A DNA stretch of 64,000 nucleotides from Pacificitalea manganoxidans (GTDB lineage: Bacteria; Pseudomonadota; Alphaproteobacteria; Rhodobacterales; Rhodobacteraceae): assembly GCF_002504165.1 (NCBI RefSeq), contig NZ_CP021405.1:110679-174678 (forward strand). Reading direction: 5' to 3'. The first letter of the stretch is position 1. Each line of letters starts with the position of its first letter. The notes below the pieces were generated by a model. That model was not told where the DNA came from. It saw only the letters and a program-made list of their open reading frames with translations, and did no database searches. A program made the translations under genes and the position numbers. Positions 17,895 through 27,138 of this stretch are shown here, one piece after another.

Positions 17895-18917
17895 ATGTGC
17901 CCCGCGTCCGATCCCGCCCCACCGCAATTGACCGTCCTTGAGGCGCAGGAATTACTGCTGCGGTATTGGGGTCTGCGCCTGCCTGCGCGGGAATTGGGGG
18001 CGGAGCGGGACCAGAATTTCCTGTTCGAAGACCGTGAAACGGCCTTTATCCTGAAAATCACCAACCCCGCCGAACGGCGCGCCACCAGTGCCGCGCAGAC
18101 GCAGGCGCTTCTGCATCTGGAAACGCACGCGCCTGATCTGCCGGTGCCCCGGCTGGTGCGGGATCGTGCCCAATCCGCCGCGCCGCTGGCGCACCTGCCC
18201 GATGGGCGACAGGCGGTGGTGCGGCTGATTAGCGTGTTGCCCGGTATGCCGGTGGACCCGGCGCGGCTGCACCCGGCGACGGGGGCGGATCTGGGCCGGA
18301 TGGCCGCGCGGCTGGCGCAGGGATTGGCGTCCCTACCCGTGCCGCCCGCGCCGCCCGACCTTTTGTGGTCCTTCGCCCGGTTGCCCGATCTGCGCCCGCT
18401 CAGCACGGTGTTGGAGCCGGACTTGCAGGCCCGCATCGCGCCGATCCTCGACGATCTTTGCGGCCCGGTTCTAAGCCGCTATCACGCGCTGCCCGTGCAA
18501 CTGGTGCATAACGATCTGAACCCCAGCAATGTGTTTGTGACCGGGACGGGGGCGGAGGCGCGGATCACCGGCATCATCGATTTCGGCGATATGCTGGGCG
18601 CGCCGCGCTTGGGCGATCTGGCGGTGTTGCTGACCTATCTGGTCGGGGAGGGCGCGCAGGCGCTGGATCTGCCCTGTGCCGTGGCGCGCGCCTATCACGC
18701 GCAGGCCCCGCTTAGTGCCGCCGAATGGGATCTGCTGCCCCGTCTGATGCTGGCCCGTGCGGTAATGTCGATCCTGATCGCCACCGCCCGCGCGCGGGAC
18801 TATCCCGAAAATGCCGACTATCTGCTGCGCAACCGCGCGCCGGTGCTGCGGGTGCTGGACCTGCTGGCCGATCCTGACGCCGCTGCCACCGCCCAGATCA
18901 AAGGAGCCGTTGAATGA
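17895..18917 (+). CDS. APH/choline-kinase-fold small-molecule kinase (hydroxylysine-kinase-like)
   Basis: 340-residue kinase of the aminoglycoside phosphotransferase fold. Catalytic and magnesium motifs are present: LVHNDLNPSNVFV (catalytic Asp and Asn) and GIIDFGDMLGAPRLGDLA. The N-terminus has the nucleotide-binding sheet ending in AFILKI. ATG 17895 follows AAGAGG; longer in-frame starts add unlike sequence. Its stop overlaps the next start by 4 bases, a class III PLP enzyme. Kinases of this subgroup (AGPHD1-like) paired with such PLP enzymes phosphorylate amino alcohols such as 5-hydroxylysine or ethanolamine before elimination. Substrate here is inferred from the pair and from the quaternary-amine-type importer downstream. 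Confidence 0.8.
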   Translation: MCPASDPAPPQLTVLEAQELLLRYWGLRLPARELGAERDQNFLFEDRETAFILKITNPAERRATSAAQTQALLHLETHAPDLPVPRLVRDRAQSAAPLAHLPDGRQAVVRLISVLPGMPVDPARLHPATGADLGRMAARLAQGLASLPVPPAPPDLLWSFARLPDLRPLSTVLEPDLQARIAPILDDLCGPVLSRYHALPVQLVHNDLNPSNVFVTGTGAEARITGIIDFGDMLGAPRLGDLAVLLTYLVGEGAQALDLPCAVARAYHAQAPLSAAEWDLLPRLMLARAVMSILIATARARDYPENADYLLRNRAPVLRVLDLLADPDAAATAQIKGAVE

Positions 18918-20182
18918 CCGCAGACCATGACCTTGCCGCCCGGCGCGATGCGGCGCTGGGGCGCTCCTACCGGCTGTTCTACGACCGTCCCGTGCATCCG
19001 GTCCGGGCGGAGGGCGTGTGGCTGCATGATGCGGACGGCACCGCCTATCTCGACTGTTACAACAACGTGCCCTGTATCGGGCATTGCCATCCGCGGGTGA
19101 CGCAGGCGCTGGCCACGCAGGCCGCGCGGCTCAACACCCATACCCGCTATCTGGATGAAACCATTGTCGCCTATGCCGAGGATCTGCTGGCGCTGCTGCC
19201 ACCGGGTTTGGACCGGCTGAACCTGACCTGCACCGGGTCCGAGGCCAACGATCTGGCGCTGCGCGTCGCCATGCAGGTCACGGGCGGGCGCGGCGTGGTG
19301 GTCACCGACTGGGCCTATCACGGCGGCACGGTGGCGGTGGCGGGGATCTCGCCCTCGCTGGTGCCGCAGGTGCCGGGCCATGTGCGCGCCGTTGCGCCGC
19401 CGAACCCGCGCGCGCAGGATATGGAGGCCGAGGCCGCGCGATTTGCCCAAGACGTCGCCGCGGCCTTTGCCGATCTGTCGGCCGCGGGCCATGCGCCTTG
19501 CGCGCTGGTGTTGGACACGATCCTGTCGAGCGATGGCATCATCGCCGATCCGCCGGGCCTGTTGCGCGGGGCGGAGGCCGCCGCCCGCTCCGCTGGCGCG
19601 CTGGTCATCGCCGATGAGGTGCAGGCGGGGTTCGGGCGGATCGGTGCGTCCTTCTGGGGGTTCGCGCGCCACGGGATGCAGCCCGACATGGTTACGCTGG
19701 GCAAGCCGATGGGCGCGGGCCACCCCATTGCCGGGCTGGTGCTGCGCGCGGATCTGGCCGAGCAGTTCGGGCGCGAGACACGGTATTTTAACACGTTCGG
19801 CGGTAATCCGGTGTCCTGCGCCGTGGCCCAGACGGTGCTGGATGTCCTGCGAGAGGAGGAGCTGCCACAAAACGCGGACCGTGTCGGCGCGTCGCTGCAA
19901 GCGGGGCTGCGCGATCTGGCCACGCGCCATACGGAGATTGCGGATGTGCGGGGCGCGGGGCTGTTCATCGGCGTCGACATCGCCGTCCGCGACGATCCGG
20001 ATCGCCCTGACCCTGCCCGCGCCGCCGCGCTGGTCGAGGGGCTGAAGACGCGCGGTGTGCTGCTGTCGACCTCCGCGCGCGCGGGCAATGTGCTGAAGAT
20101 CCGCCCGCCGCTGGTATTCTCGGACGCCCATGCGGCACGCCTGCTGGACGCGCTGGCGGCGGAACTGTCTGCGCTGGCCTAG
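18914..20182 (+). CDS. Class III PLP enzyme, aminotransferase or phospho-lyase type
   Basis: 422-residue PLP-dependent enzyme of aminotransferase class III. Features in order: DADGTAYLDCYNNVPCIGHC, LTCTGSEANDLALRVA (PLP phosphate), ADEVQAGFGRIG (PLP Asp), TLGKPMGAGHP (Schiff-base Lys) and TFGGNPVSCAVA. The NNVPxxGHxHP opening and the tight coupling (4-base overlap) with a hydroxylysine/ethanolamine-kinase-like gene point to the phospho-lyase subgroup, which releases phosphate and ammonia from O-phosphorylated amino alcohols to give an aldehyde. An ordinary omega-aminotransferase remains possible, because the two activities cannot be split by motif alone. Confidence 0.85.
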   Translation: MTADHDLAARRDAALGRSYRLFYDRPVHPVRAEGVWLHDADGTAYLDCYNNVPCIGHCHPRVTQALATQAARLNTHTRYLDETIVAYAEDLLALLPPGLDRLNLTCTGSEANDLALRVAMQVTGGRGVVVTDWAYHGGTVAVAGISPSLVPQVPGHVRAVAPPNPRAQDMEAEAARFAQDVAAAFADLSAAGHAPCALVLDTILSSDGIIADPPGLLRGAEAAARSAGALVIADEVQAGFGRIGASFWGFARHGMQPDMVTLGKPMGAGHPIAGLVLRADLAEQFGRETRYFNTFGGNPVSCAVAQTVLDVLREEELPQNADRVGASLQAGLRDLATRHTEIADVRGAGLFIGVDIAVRDDPDRPDPARAAALVEGLKTRGVLLSTSARAGNVLKIRPPLVFSDAHAARLLDALAAELSALA

Positions 20183-20488
20183 GTGGTGCGGGATTGAGGG
20201 ACGGAACCAACCCCCTGCCGGGGTGGCGGGGCCATCCGTGCAGGGCGCAGACGGTGCGGGCCGCCGGGCGCGAAATAAAGAGCCAGCGCATGCTGCGCCG
20301 AGGCATCGCTGCAAGTCTGCGGCTATAGTTTGCGTCCCGAAAGTTGCGTGAAACGGGCTGTGTCAGAAATTAATTGACCTATAGTCAGGGGCTCATCGGC
20401 TCGACATATCCCCGCCGTGCCGTATCTTGGGGGAGAACGGCGGGAACGCGCCGACATGCAAAGATTTTACCGACCTGGAGGAACTCAC
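20183..20488. other. Intergenic region before ABC importer, no gene seen
   Basis: 306 bases without a credible coding frame. The first 160 bases are GC-rich and may include a weak stem at CCCCCTGCCGGGG. The segment around 20360-20400 is less GC-rich (GAAATTAATTGACCTATAG) and could hold a promoter for the binding-protein gene. A strong ribosome site GGAGGAA precedes the next start. Confidence 0.45.
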
Positions 20489-21466
20489 ATGCTTTCGACC
20501 CGCAAACTTGCCGCCGCGACCGCGCTTGCCACCGGCCTCATCGCTGGCACGGCCAGCGCGCAATCCGACTGTGGCGAAGTGTCCATCACCGAAATGAACT
20601 GGGCGTCGTCGGTTGTGGTGACCGCCGTTTCGGAATTCCTGATGGAACAGGGCTATGGCTGCGACGTGACGAAGATCCCGTCCTCGACCAACCCCGCGAT
20701 CACCTCGGTTGCTGAAACCGGCGAGCCCGACATTCTGACCGAACTGTGGGTCAATGCCGCGCCCGTTTATGACCGCCTCGCCGCCGAGGGTAAGGTCGAG
20801 CCGCTGACCCAAGTGCTGTCCGATGGCGGTGTCGAGGGCTGGTGGCTGCCCAACTACTTGCTGGAAGAGCATCCCGAACTGGCGACCCTGCAGGGTGTGC
20901 TGGACAATCCCGAACTGGTCGGCGCTCGGTTCCACCAGTGCCCCGATGGCTGGGCGTGCAAGACGGTGAATGGCAACCTGATCCGCGCCGCCGGTCTGGA
21001 AGACAACGGCATCGAAGTGTTCCAGCACGGTTCGGGCGAGACGATGGCGACCGCGATCGCGTCTGCCTATCAGGATAAAGAGCCGTGGTTCGGCTATTAC
21101 TGGGCGCCGACCTCGGTTCTGGGTCAGTATCCGATGACCCGCGTCGATATCGGTGAATTCGACGAAGAAGCGCATGCCTGTAACGCCGAAGAATCCTGCG
21201 CCAACCCGCGCATGTCGGCCTATCCCAAGGGCGAGGTGCTGACCGTGGTCACCGCCAGCTTCGCCGAGGAAAACCCCGAAGTGACGGAGCTGATGCGCAA
21301 CGTGCAGTTCACCAACCCGCAGATGAACGACGTGCTGGCTTGGCAGGAAGAAAACAACGCCTCCCCCGATGAGGCCGCTGTCTACTTCCTGACGACCTAC
21401 AAGGACGTCTGGGGCAACTGGCTGAACGACGCCGCGCGCGAGAAGCTGGCCGCAATCCTGCAGTAA
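20489..21466 (+). CDS. Glycine-betaine-type (OpuAC) ABC substrate-binding protein
   Basis: 325-residue periplasmic binding protein with a Sec signal peptide of about 25 residues (ending GTASAQ). The mature part has the OpuAC pattern: VSITEMNWASSVVVTAVSEF, the TEPDILTELW-like loop (GEPDILTELWVNA), PSxPWFGYYWAPT-like aromatic site (KEPWFGYYWAPTSVL) and a late FTNPQMNDVLAWQ. These aromatic residues usually form a cage for quaternary or substituted amines. Four Cys occur in the mature domain (for example DGWACK and CNAEESC) and may form disulfides. ATG 20489 sits behind GGAGGAA. With the next two genes it forms a complete importer. Confidence 0.9.
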   Translation: MLSTRKLAAATALATGLIAGTASAQSDCGEVSITEMNWASSVVVTAVSEFLMEQGYGCDVTKIPSSTNPAITSVAETGEPDILTELWVNAAPVYDRLAAEGKVEPLTQVLSDGGVEGWWLPNYLLEEHPELATLQGVLDNPELVGARFHQCPDGWACKTVNGNLIRAAGLEDNGIEVFQHGSGETMATAIASAYQDKEPWFGYYWAPTSVLGQYPMTRVDIGEFDEEAHACNAEESCANPRMSAYPKGEVLTVVTASFAEENPEVTELMRNVQFTNPQMNDVLAWQEENNASPDEAAVYFLTTYKDVWGNWLNDAAREKLAAILQ

Positions 21467-21567
21467 CCGCCACTGGCGGAGCGGGCCCCCGCGCGTGGCG
21501 CTTGGGGGCCCTTGCACGATGACGATAACGGGCGCGTGGCGTCCGGGCGCGGGAAGGAACCTTGCGA

Positions 21568-22602
21568 ATGGCATATTACGACGGTGTGTTCGATGCGCTC
21601 GGACTGCGGGATTGGTGCGACGATGGCGCCTCTGGCGGTCCGATGACGATGGAGCAGCTGCTGGCCCAGACCCGGGGCGACAGCGCTGATACGCCCACGG
21701 GGCCCGCGCCCTTTCCCTCGCTCGACGCGCTCCATGACAGCTGTTCCAAGGTGCCGCAATCGCGGGAAATGACCGCCGGGCTGGAGCAAGCGTTCCTCGA
21801 CGCGCGTTCGGGCCTGCGCAGCGTGCTGGACCCGCTGACGCAGCCGCTGTCCTGGGTGCTCGACGGGGCGCTCGATCTGTTCATGTGGGTGCCGTGGTGG
21901 GCGCTGATCCCGCTGCTGGTGCTGCTGTGCTGGGTCGTGTCCCGGTCCGTCGGGGTGACCGTGTTCGTTGCTGCGTCGTTCCTGTTTCTGGGGTTCATCG
22001 ACCATCTGGACGTCGCGATGCAGACGCTGGCGATCATCTTTGTCTGTACGGGCATATGCGTGTTGCTGGGCGTGCCTGCGGGCATCGCCATGTCAAAAAG
22101 CGACCGATTGCAACGCAGCGCGATCCCGGTGCTGGACCTGCTGCAAACGCTGCCGACCTTCGTCTACCTGATCCCGCTGATCTTTCTGTTCAGCGTCACG
22201 GAATCGAAGCTCTACGGCATCGCGATCATCCTCTACGCGATCGTCCCGGTGATCCGCCTGACGGATCTGGGCATCCGGCTGGTGGACCGTGATGTGCTGG
22301 AGGCGGCGCAGGCCTTTGGCATGACCGGGCGGCAGAAGCTGTTCAAGGTGGAGATCCCGCTGGCCTTGCCGAACATCATGGCAGGCGTGAACCAGACCAT
22401 CATGATGAGCCTTGCAATGGTGGTGATCGCCTCGCTGGTGTCCGCGCCGGGTCTGGGCGTGTTGGTGCTGCGCGGCATCCGCAATCTGGAACTGGGCGTC
22501 GGGCTGGTGGCCGGTCTGGGCATCGTGCTGCTGGCGATCATGCTGGACCGCGCGAGCAAGGCCGCGCTGGCCCGCGTGGACATGTCACGGCAGAGCCGCT
22601 GA
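21568..22602 (+). CDS. Glycine-betaine/proline-type ABC permease (ProW/OpuAB family)
   Basis: 344-residue inner-membrane permease. The first about 110 residues are a soluble, variable leader; about six hydrophobic segments follow, with the transporter EAA loop at EAAQAFGMTGRQKLFKVEI-PLALPNIMAG, which contacts the ATPase. ATG 21568 with GGAAGGA upstream is preferred to a TTG two codons earlier. It lies between binding protein and ATPase genes in the same direction, 101 bases after the former and 9 bases before the latter. Confidence 0.9.
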   Translation: MAYYDGVFDALGLRDWCDDGASGGPMTMEQLLAQTRGDSADTPTGPAPFPSLDALHDSCSKVPQSREMTAGLEQAFLDARSGLRSVLDPLTQPLSWVLDGALDLFMWVPWWALIPLLVLLCWVVSRSVGVTVFVAASFLFLGFIDHLDVAMQTLAIIFVCTGICVLLGVPAGIAMSKSDRLQRSAIPVLDLLQTLPTFVYLIPLIFLFSVTESKLYGIAIILYAIVPVIRLTDLGIRLVDRDVLEAAQAFGMTGRQKLFKVEIPLALPNIMAGVNQTIMMSLAMVVIASLVSAPGLGVLVLRGIRNLELGVGLVAGLGIVLLAIMLDRASKAALARVDMSRQSR

Positions 22603-22611
22603 GGGACGATC

Positions 22612-23670
22612 ATGACTGACACCACCACTCCCCAGATCCGTATTCGCGGGCTTTACAAGATCTTTGGCGACACGCCCGAGCGGATGCTCGACAAGGTGCG
22701 CGCCGGGATGAGCAAGCCGGACCTGCTGGCGCAGGAAAACCATGTGCTGGGTCTCGAAGACATCAATGTCGATATGGAGGCCGGGCGCACCACTGTCGTC
22801 ATGGGCCTGTCGGGATCTGGCAAATCGACCCTGATCCGCCACCTGAACCGTCTGATCGACCCGACCGCGGGCGAGATCCTGATCGATGGTGAGGACATCA
22901 TGAAACTGGGCCCCACGGCGCTGCGCGATCTGCGCCGCACGCGGATGTCGATGGTGTTTCAGAAATTTGCGCTGCTGCCCCATCGCACGGTGCTGGAAAA
23001 CGCCGCGATGCCGCTGGAAGTGCGCGGCGTCGCCGAGGCCGAGCGCGCCGAGGAGGGTCGCAAGTGGCTCGACCGTGTGGGGCTTGCCGGATACGAGGAC
23101 AGCCATCCGCACCAGTTGTCCGGTGGTATGCAGCAGCGCGTCGGCATTGCCCGGGCGCTGACATCGAACTCCGATATCATGCTGATGGATGAGGCGTTCT
23201 CCGCGCTCGATCCGTTGATCCGGACCGATATGCAGAACCTGCTGCTGGAGTTGCAGGAGGAACTGCACAAAACCATCGTGTTCATCACCCACGATCTGGA
23301 CGAGGCGCTGAAGCTGGCCGATCACCTTGTGATCCTGAACGAAGGCCGGGTGGTGCAGCAGGGCGAGCCGCAGCACATCCTGCTGAACCCCGAAGACGCC
23401 TATATCGAAGAATTCGTCAGCGATATCAATCGCGCGCGGGTGCTGCGGGTGCGGTCTGTCATGCAGAAGACCCCGCCCGAGGCTGACCTGCACGGCGATG
23501 TCGATGCCGACGACAATCTGGAATCGGTGATCGCGCGCGCAGGTGGCGACGTGACCCGGCACTTCCGCGTTCTGCGGCGGGGGCAGGTCGTGGGTCAATT
23601 GGCGATGCCGGATGTGATCCGCGCGCTGGTGCCGCGTCTGCCGGGCGAGGGGCGCGACGACGCCGCTTAA
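22612..23670 (+). CDS. Glycine-betaine/proline-type ABC ATPase (ProV/OpuAA family)
   Basis: 352-residue ATPase. Walker A is GLSGSGKST, Q-loop VFQKFALLPHRTV, signature LSGGMQQRVGIARAL, Walker B IMLMDEAFSALDPL and the switch His in FITHDLDEALKLADH. The N-terminal segment before the Walker A (IRGLYKIFGDTPERML) is the ProV-family opening. The C-terminal 90 residues resemble a shortened regulatory domain and end in a charged tail (PRLPGEGRDDAA). It energises import through the preceding permease. Confidence 0.92.
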   Translation: MTDTTTPQIRIRGLYKIFGDTPERMLDKVRAGMSKPDLLAQENHVLGLEDINVDMEAGRTTVVMGLSGSGKSTLIRHLNRLIDPTAGEILIDGEDIMKLGPTALRDLRRTRMSMVFQKFALLPHRTVLENAAMPLEVRGVAEAERAEEGRKWLDRVGLAGYEDSHPHQLSGGMQQRVGIARALTSNSDIMLMDEAFSALDPLIRTDMQNLLLELQEELHKTIVFITHDLDEALKLADHLVILNEGRVVQQGEPQHILLNPEDAYIEEFVSDINRARVLRVRSVMQKTPPEADLHGDVDADDNLESVIARAGGDVTRHFRVLRRGQVVGQLAMPDVIRALVPRLPGEGRDDAA

Positions 23671-23674
23671 CCGG

Positions 23675-23702
23675 CCGCCGCGCCCTATAGGGCACGCGGC
23701 GG
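23675..23702. terminator. Bidirectional hairpin between convergent genes
   Basis: Arms CCGCCGCG (23675-23682) and CGCGGCGG (23695-23702) enclose a second palindrome CCCTATAGGG. The structure sits between the end of the ABC importer operon and the end of the convergent hypothetical gene. It has no T-tract, so strength is uncertain. Confidence 0.6.
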
Positions 23703-23722
23703 TCAGTCTGCCCGTTTGATCG

Positions 23723-24181
23723 TCAGTCCGACAGGGACGCGTCGAATTGCAGGATCTCTCTCCCGTCCTCGACGGTGGGGGAGATCACGACCTTGCCATT
23801 CTCGATGCCGGTGCCGGAAAACAGCACCTGCCGGTCGGCCAGCGCCTCTGCCGGGTCTTCGACCAGATAGCCCGACGTGCTGAGCGCCTCGCGCCACTCT
23901 GCCAGCAGCGCTTCGGCGTCCTCTTCCGTGGCGATGCTGACCATGCGGATGGTGGAGCCTACGGCGCGATCCGCGACCACCTCCGCATCGGCGGGCAGGG
24001 TGATGGCCTCCGGCAACCAGTCTATCACGATCTCGGACGCGGGGGTCTGCACCTCCTGCGCGGGGGCCTCCGGCGCGGGCGTGTCCTGTGCCTGCACAGC
24101 CGGCGCGGCGAGGCTCATGCACAGCGCGGCAAGCGGGCCTAGGGCGGTGCGAATGGCACGGCGGGGCGGGCGAGGGGGCAT
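23723..24181 (-). CDS. Periplasmic hypothetical protein
   Basis: 152-residue secreted protein. An Arg-rich n-region (MPPRPPRRAIR) is followed by a hydrophobic stretch and an AxA cleavage site (PAVQAQ), then a Pro/Ala-rich linker of about 20 residues and a small mixed domain (about 55-152) with alternating charged helices and strands. No catalytic motif is visible. ATG 24181 has AGGAG upstream and begins the signal peptide. It follows the D-amino-acid dehydrogenase gene on the same strand by 106 bases. Function unknown. Confidence 0.7.
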   Translation of the reverse strand: MPPRPPRRAIRTALGPLAALCMSLAAPAVQAQDTPAPEAPAQEVQTPASEIVIDWLPEAITLPADAEVVADRAVGSTIRMVSIATEEDAEALLAEWREALSTSGYLVEDPAEALADRQVLFSGTGIENGKVVISPTVEDGREILQFDASLSD

Positions 24182-24287
24182 AAGGTGTCTCCTGTCTGGG
24201 ATCGGGCGCGGGTGGCGCGTAGGGGTAACGTGCCAAGTCAACGCGCGCAAACAAGGGGCGGTTGCATCGGCGGAGCGCTGCGCGGCC

Positions 24288-25538
24288 CTAGCTGCGACGC
24301 GCGATCCCGCCCCGGTCCAGCGCCAGCGCGGCGATCACGGGCGCCTCGACAGGCGGGGTGTCCCCGTCGATCTGCGCCGCAAGCACGACGCCGGTGGTCG
24401 GGCCGAGCGTGAACCCGTGATGGCCATGCCCGAAATTGACCCAAAGCCCCGCGTGCCCCGGCACGGGGCCGGTCGCAGGGAACATGTCCGGCAGGCAGGG
24501 CCGCAGCCCGGCCCAAACCCCGGCGGGACCGCGTGCACCCAGCGGCATCAATTCGCCGACGCTGTGTTCCGCGCGGCGCAATTGGCGGGGATCGTGCTCC
24601 GCCTGCGCGGTCAGCCCGGCACCGGTGGTCAGCCGCAGCCCGCCTTGCATCGGCACCAGCATCGCGCCGCAGCCGGTATCGAGTAAGGGACGCCGCAGCA
24701 CCGGCGCGTCGGGGTAATGGCAATGGTAGCCGCGCTTGCCGATCATCGCGACACGCCAGCCAAACCCGCGCAGCAGGGACGGCGTCCACGGGCCGAGCGC
24801 CAGCACGACATGCGGCGCGCTAACGGTGCCTGCCTCGGTCCGCACGGTCCATCCGTTTGGCGCACGGGTCAGGGTTTCGGCATTGCCGCGCAGCACCTGC
24901 CCGCCCCGGGCCTGAAACGCGGTGGCATAGGCTGCCACCAGCGCGCCGGGATCACTGCAAACCCATGTCTGCGGCCAGTGGATCGCCCCGGCCAGCCTGC
25001 GCGACAGCGGCTCCCTCCGGGCCATGTCCTCGCCGTCATAAACCGCGTGATCCAGCCCGTAGTCCTGCGTCACGCGCGCAGCATCGCGAGCGGCCAGCGC
25101 CAGCGCCCGGGGATCGCGAAACCCGATGTGATAACCGATCTCGCGGATCAGGGCCTGTGCGCCCGCGGCTTCGACCAACGGCGCGTGATCGCGCGTCGCG
25201 CGGCGCGTCAGCTGGTGATACAGCGCGGAAATCTGTGCGTGGCGCTTGGGCGCGGAATTGCGGAAATAGCCCCATAAGGCGCCCGCCTGCCCCGGCAGGT
25301 GGCGCGATGCGTAATGCACGTCATTGCTGCGCCCCAAGGCAATATCCCGCAGCGCGCGCGGGTGGCGTGGCATGGCGTAGGGCTCGGCGGCCTCGGACTG
25401 GATCAGCCCGGCATTGCCGAAACTCGTCTCCTGCCCCGGCGCGGCCCGGTCGATCAAAGTAACCTCGTGACCGCGCGCCTGAAGCGCCAGCGCGGTGCCA
25501 GTGCCCACCATGCCCGCGCCCAGAACGATCATTTCCAT
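24288..25538 (-). CDS. FAD-dependent D-amino-acid dehydrogenase/oxidase family protein
   Basis: 416-residue flavoprotein of the DAO/DadA family, which oxidises D-amino acids or related amines to oxo acids. The FAD loop at the N-terminus is GAGMVGTGTALALQARG, with the acidic residue in LIDR at the end of the second strand; ETSFGNAGLI is the DadA-type segment that follows. A second FAD segment near the C-terminus reads FPATGPVPGHAGLWVNFGHGHHGFTLGP (HGHHG). No signal peptide and no membrane anchor. The true substrate could be another small amine. It is not next to an alanine racemase. Confidence 0.85.
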   Translation of the reverse strand: MEMIVLGAGMVGTGTALALQARGHEVTLIDRAAPGQETSFGNAGLIQSEAAEPYAMPRHPRALRDIALGRSNDVHYASRHLPGQAGALWGYFRNSAPKRHAQISALYHQLTRRATRDHAPLVEAAGAQALIREIGYHIGFRDPRALALAARDAARVTQDYGLDHAVYDGEDMARREPLSRRLAGAIHWPQTWVCSDPGALVAAYATAFQARGGQVLRGNAETLTRAPNGWTVRTEAGTVSAPHVVLALGPWTPSLLRGFGWRVAMIGKRGYHCHYPDAPVLRRPLLDTGCGAMLVPMQGGLRLTTGAGLTAQAEHDPRQLRRAEHSVGELMPLGARGPAGVWAGLRPCLPDMFPATGPVPGHAGLWVNFGHGHHGFTLGPTTGVVLAAQIDGDTPPVEAPVIAALALDRGGIARRS

Positions 25539-25626
25539 CGGCTCCGCCCCCCGCGGCTCTTGCCTGTGTCGTGGCCTCAGCGTTAGCGGCTGGGGCGCTG
25601 CTTGGCCAGTGGGGGGCGGGGCGCGC

Positions 25627-27138
25627 TTACATATCGCGGGCGGTGCTGGCGATGCGCACGGGGCCGGTGTCGGTCTCGTCGAGCAGCCGGGCGGTCAGGC
25701 GGCGGGCGACGGTCAGGCGGGACTGGGCCAGACGCTCTGCCTGACGATCCGGCAGGCGCAGGGTCAGACCGGCGGCGGCATCCTCGGCGATCGCGGTGAC
25801 GCCGGGGCTTGTCACCTCGGGCGCGAACCAGCGTGCCACGTCCAGCGGATCGACCGCCTGATCCGCGATGCGCAGTTCGTAATGCAGGTGCGGTCCGGTG
25901 ACCCGCCCGGTGGAGCCGACCTCGCCCAGCGGCGCGCCCGCCTCGACCCGGTCGCCGGTGGCAAGCCCGTCGGCAAAGGCATTCATATGCGCGTAGCGCG
26001 ACAGGGTGCCGTTGTCATGGGTGACCTCGACGACATTGCCATACGCGCCCATCGGCCCCTTGAAGGTCACCTCGCCCGCCCCGCTGGCAAGGATCGGCGT
26101 GCCGGTCGGGGCGGCGAAATCGACGCCGGTGTGCATTTTGCGGGTGCCCAGAACCGGGTGCACCCGCATCCCGTAGGGCGAACTGATCCGCGATTGCAGC
26201 ACCGGCGGCAGGAACCGGCCCACGGGCGTGCCATTGCGGAAAATCACAGCCGTTTCGGTGGCGGCGGTGGCGCTGCCTGCGGCGTGGTCGTGATCGTGCT
26301 CGTCGTCATGCGGCGCGGCATAGGCCGTGGCGCGGGCATTGGGGCCGGGCCAGACGATTTCGCGCGTCACCCCGCCCAGCGACAGGCGGGCAAAGCTCAA
26401 TTCAGGGCGCCCGACAGCATAGCCGTCTTCGGTGCGTTGCTCCCACCACAGCAGCTCCAGCTCCGCGCCGGGCCAGACGGGGGCGTCGGCGGCGGGGGCG
26501 AGCAGATCGGGGGCCAGCATCGACAGCTGTTCGACCAGCTCGGAGGGCAGATCGTCGGCGGCTTCGGTATCGGCGAGCGCGCCGTCCAGCACGATACGGC
26601 GGACAACGGGGGCGCGATGGGTTTCGACCTCGACCGTATCGAGCGCAAAGTCCCCGTCACCCGTGCGCCGCGCGATCAGACGATGCCCGCCCGGAATGTC
26701 GAGCGCGATTTCCAGCGCGCTGCGATCGGGCAACTGGCTGACACCGACGCGCTGGCCGACGCCAAGCCCGGACAGGTTGAATTCCGCACCGATGGCAGTT
26801 GCGGCCTTGGCGCGCAGGGCAGGCTCGATTCCGGCCTCGTTCAGCAACCCGTCAAAGGTCTGGCCCGGCTCCACCACGGCGGTCCAGTGGCCAAACTCCG
26901 TCGCGATGGCGTCTTCGCTCACCGACAATGCGGCGGGCTGCGTGGTCCTGGGGGTCGCATTCGGCGCGGCGCCGAGATCCGGCATGGCCGACGTTTCGAC
27001 CAGCGGCGCGATCAGCGCGGCGGGCGCGGTGAACCGCGCCTCCGGTCCCGCAGGGCGGAACAGGTCGAGCGTCTCGCTGGCGCCGGTCAGCGCGGCAGCG
27101 GCGGACGCGGCGCCGGCAATGATCCAGGACAAGGGCAT
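25627..27138 (-). CDS. M23 (LytM-type) metallopeptidase
   Basis: 503-residue secreted peptidoglycan endopeptidase or activator. A hydrophobic N-terminus (MPLSWIIAGAASAAAALTGA) serves as signal or anchor. A long middle region (about 40-330) resembles the LysM/OapA-like periplasmic spacer of M23 proteins (AVVEPGQTFDGLLNEAGI). The M23 domain near 345-450 has all zinc and catalytic motifs: RVHPVLGTRKMHTGVDFAAP (H and D) and TGPHLHYELR (HxH). ATG 27138 with GGAG seven bases upstream is preferred to the in-frame ATG at 27159. It acts in the periplasm on cell-wall crosslinks. Confidence 0.9.
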   Translation of the reverse strand: MPLSWIIAGAASAAAALTGASETLDLFRPAGPEARFTAPAALIAPLVETSAMPDLGAAPNATPRTTQPAALSVSEDAIATEFGHWTAVVEPGQTFDGLLNEAGIEPALRAKAATAIGAEFNLSGLGVGQRVGVSQLPDRSALEIALDIPGGHRLIARRTGDGDFALDTVEVETHRAPVVRRIVLDGALADTEAADDLPSELVEQLSMLAPDLLAPAADAPVWPGAELELLWWEQRTEDGYAVGRPELSFARLSLGGVTREIVWPGPNARATAYAAPHDDEHDHDHAAGSATAATETAVIFRNGTPVGRFLPPVLQSRISSPYGMRVHPVLGTRKMHTGVDFAAPTGTPILASGAGEVTFKGPMGAYGNVVEVTHDNGTLSRYAHMNAFADGLATGDRVEAGAPLGEVGSTGRVTGPHLHYELRIADQAVDPLDVARWFAPEVTSPGVTAIAEDAAAGLTLRLPDRQAERLAQSRLTVARRLTARLLDETDTGPVRIASTARDM

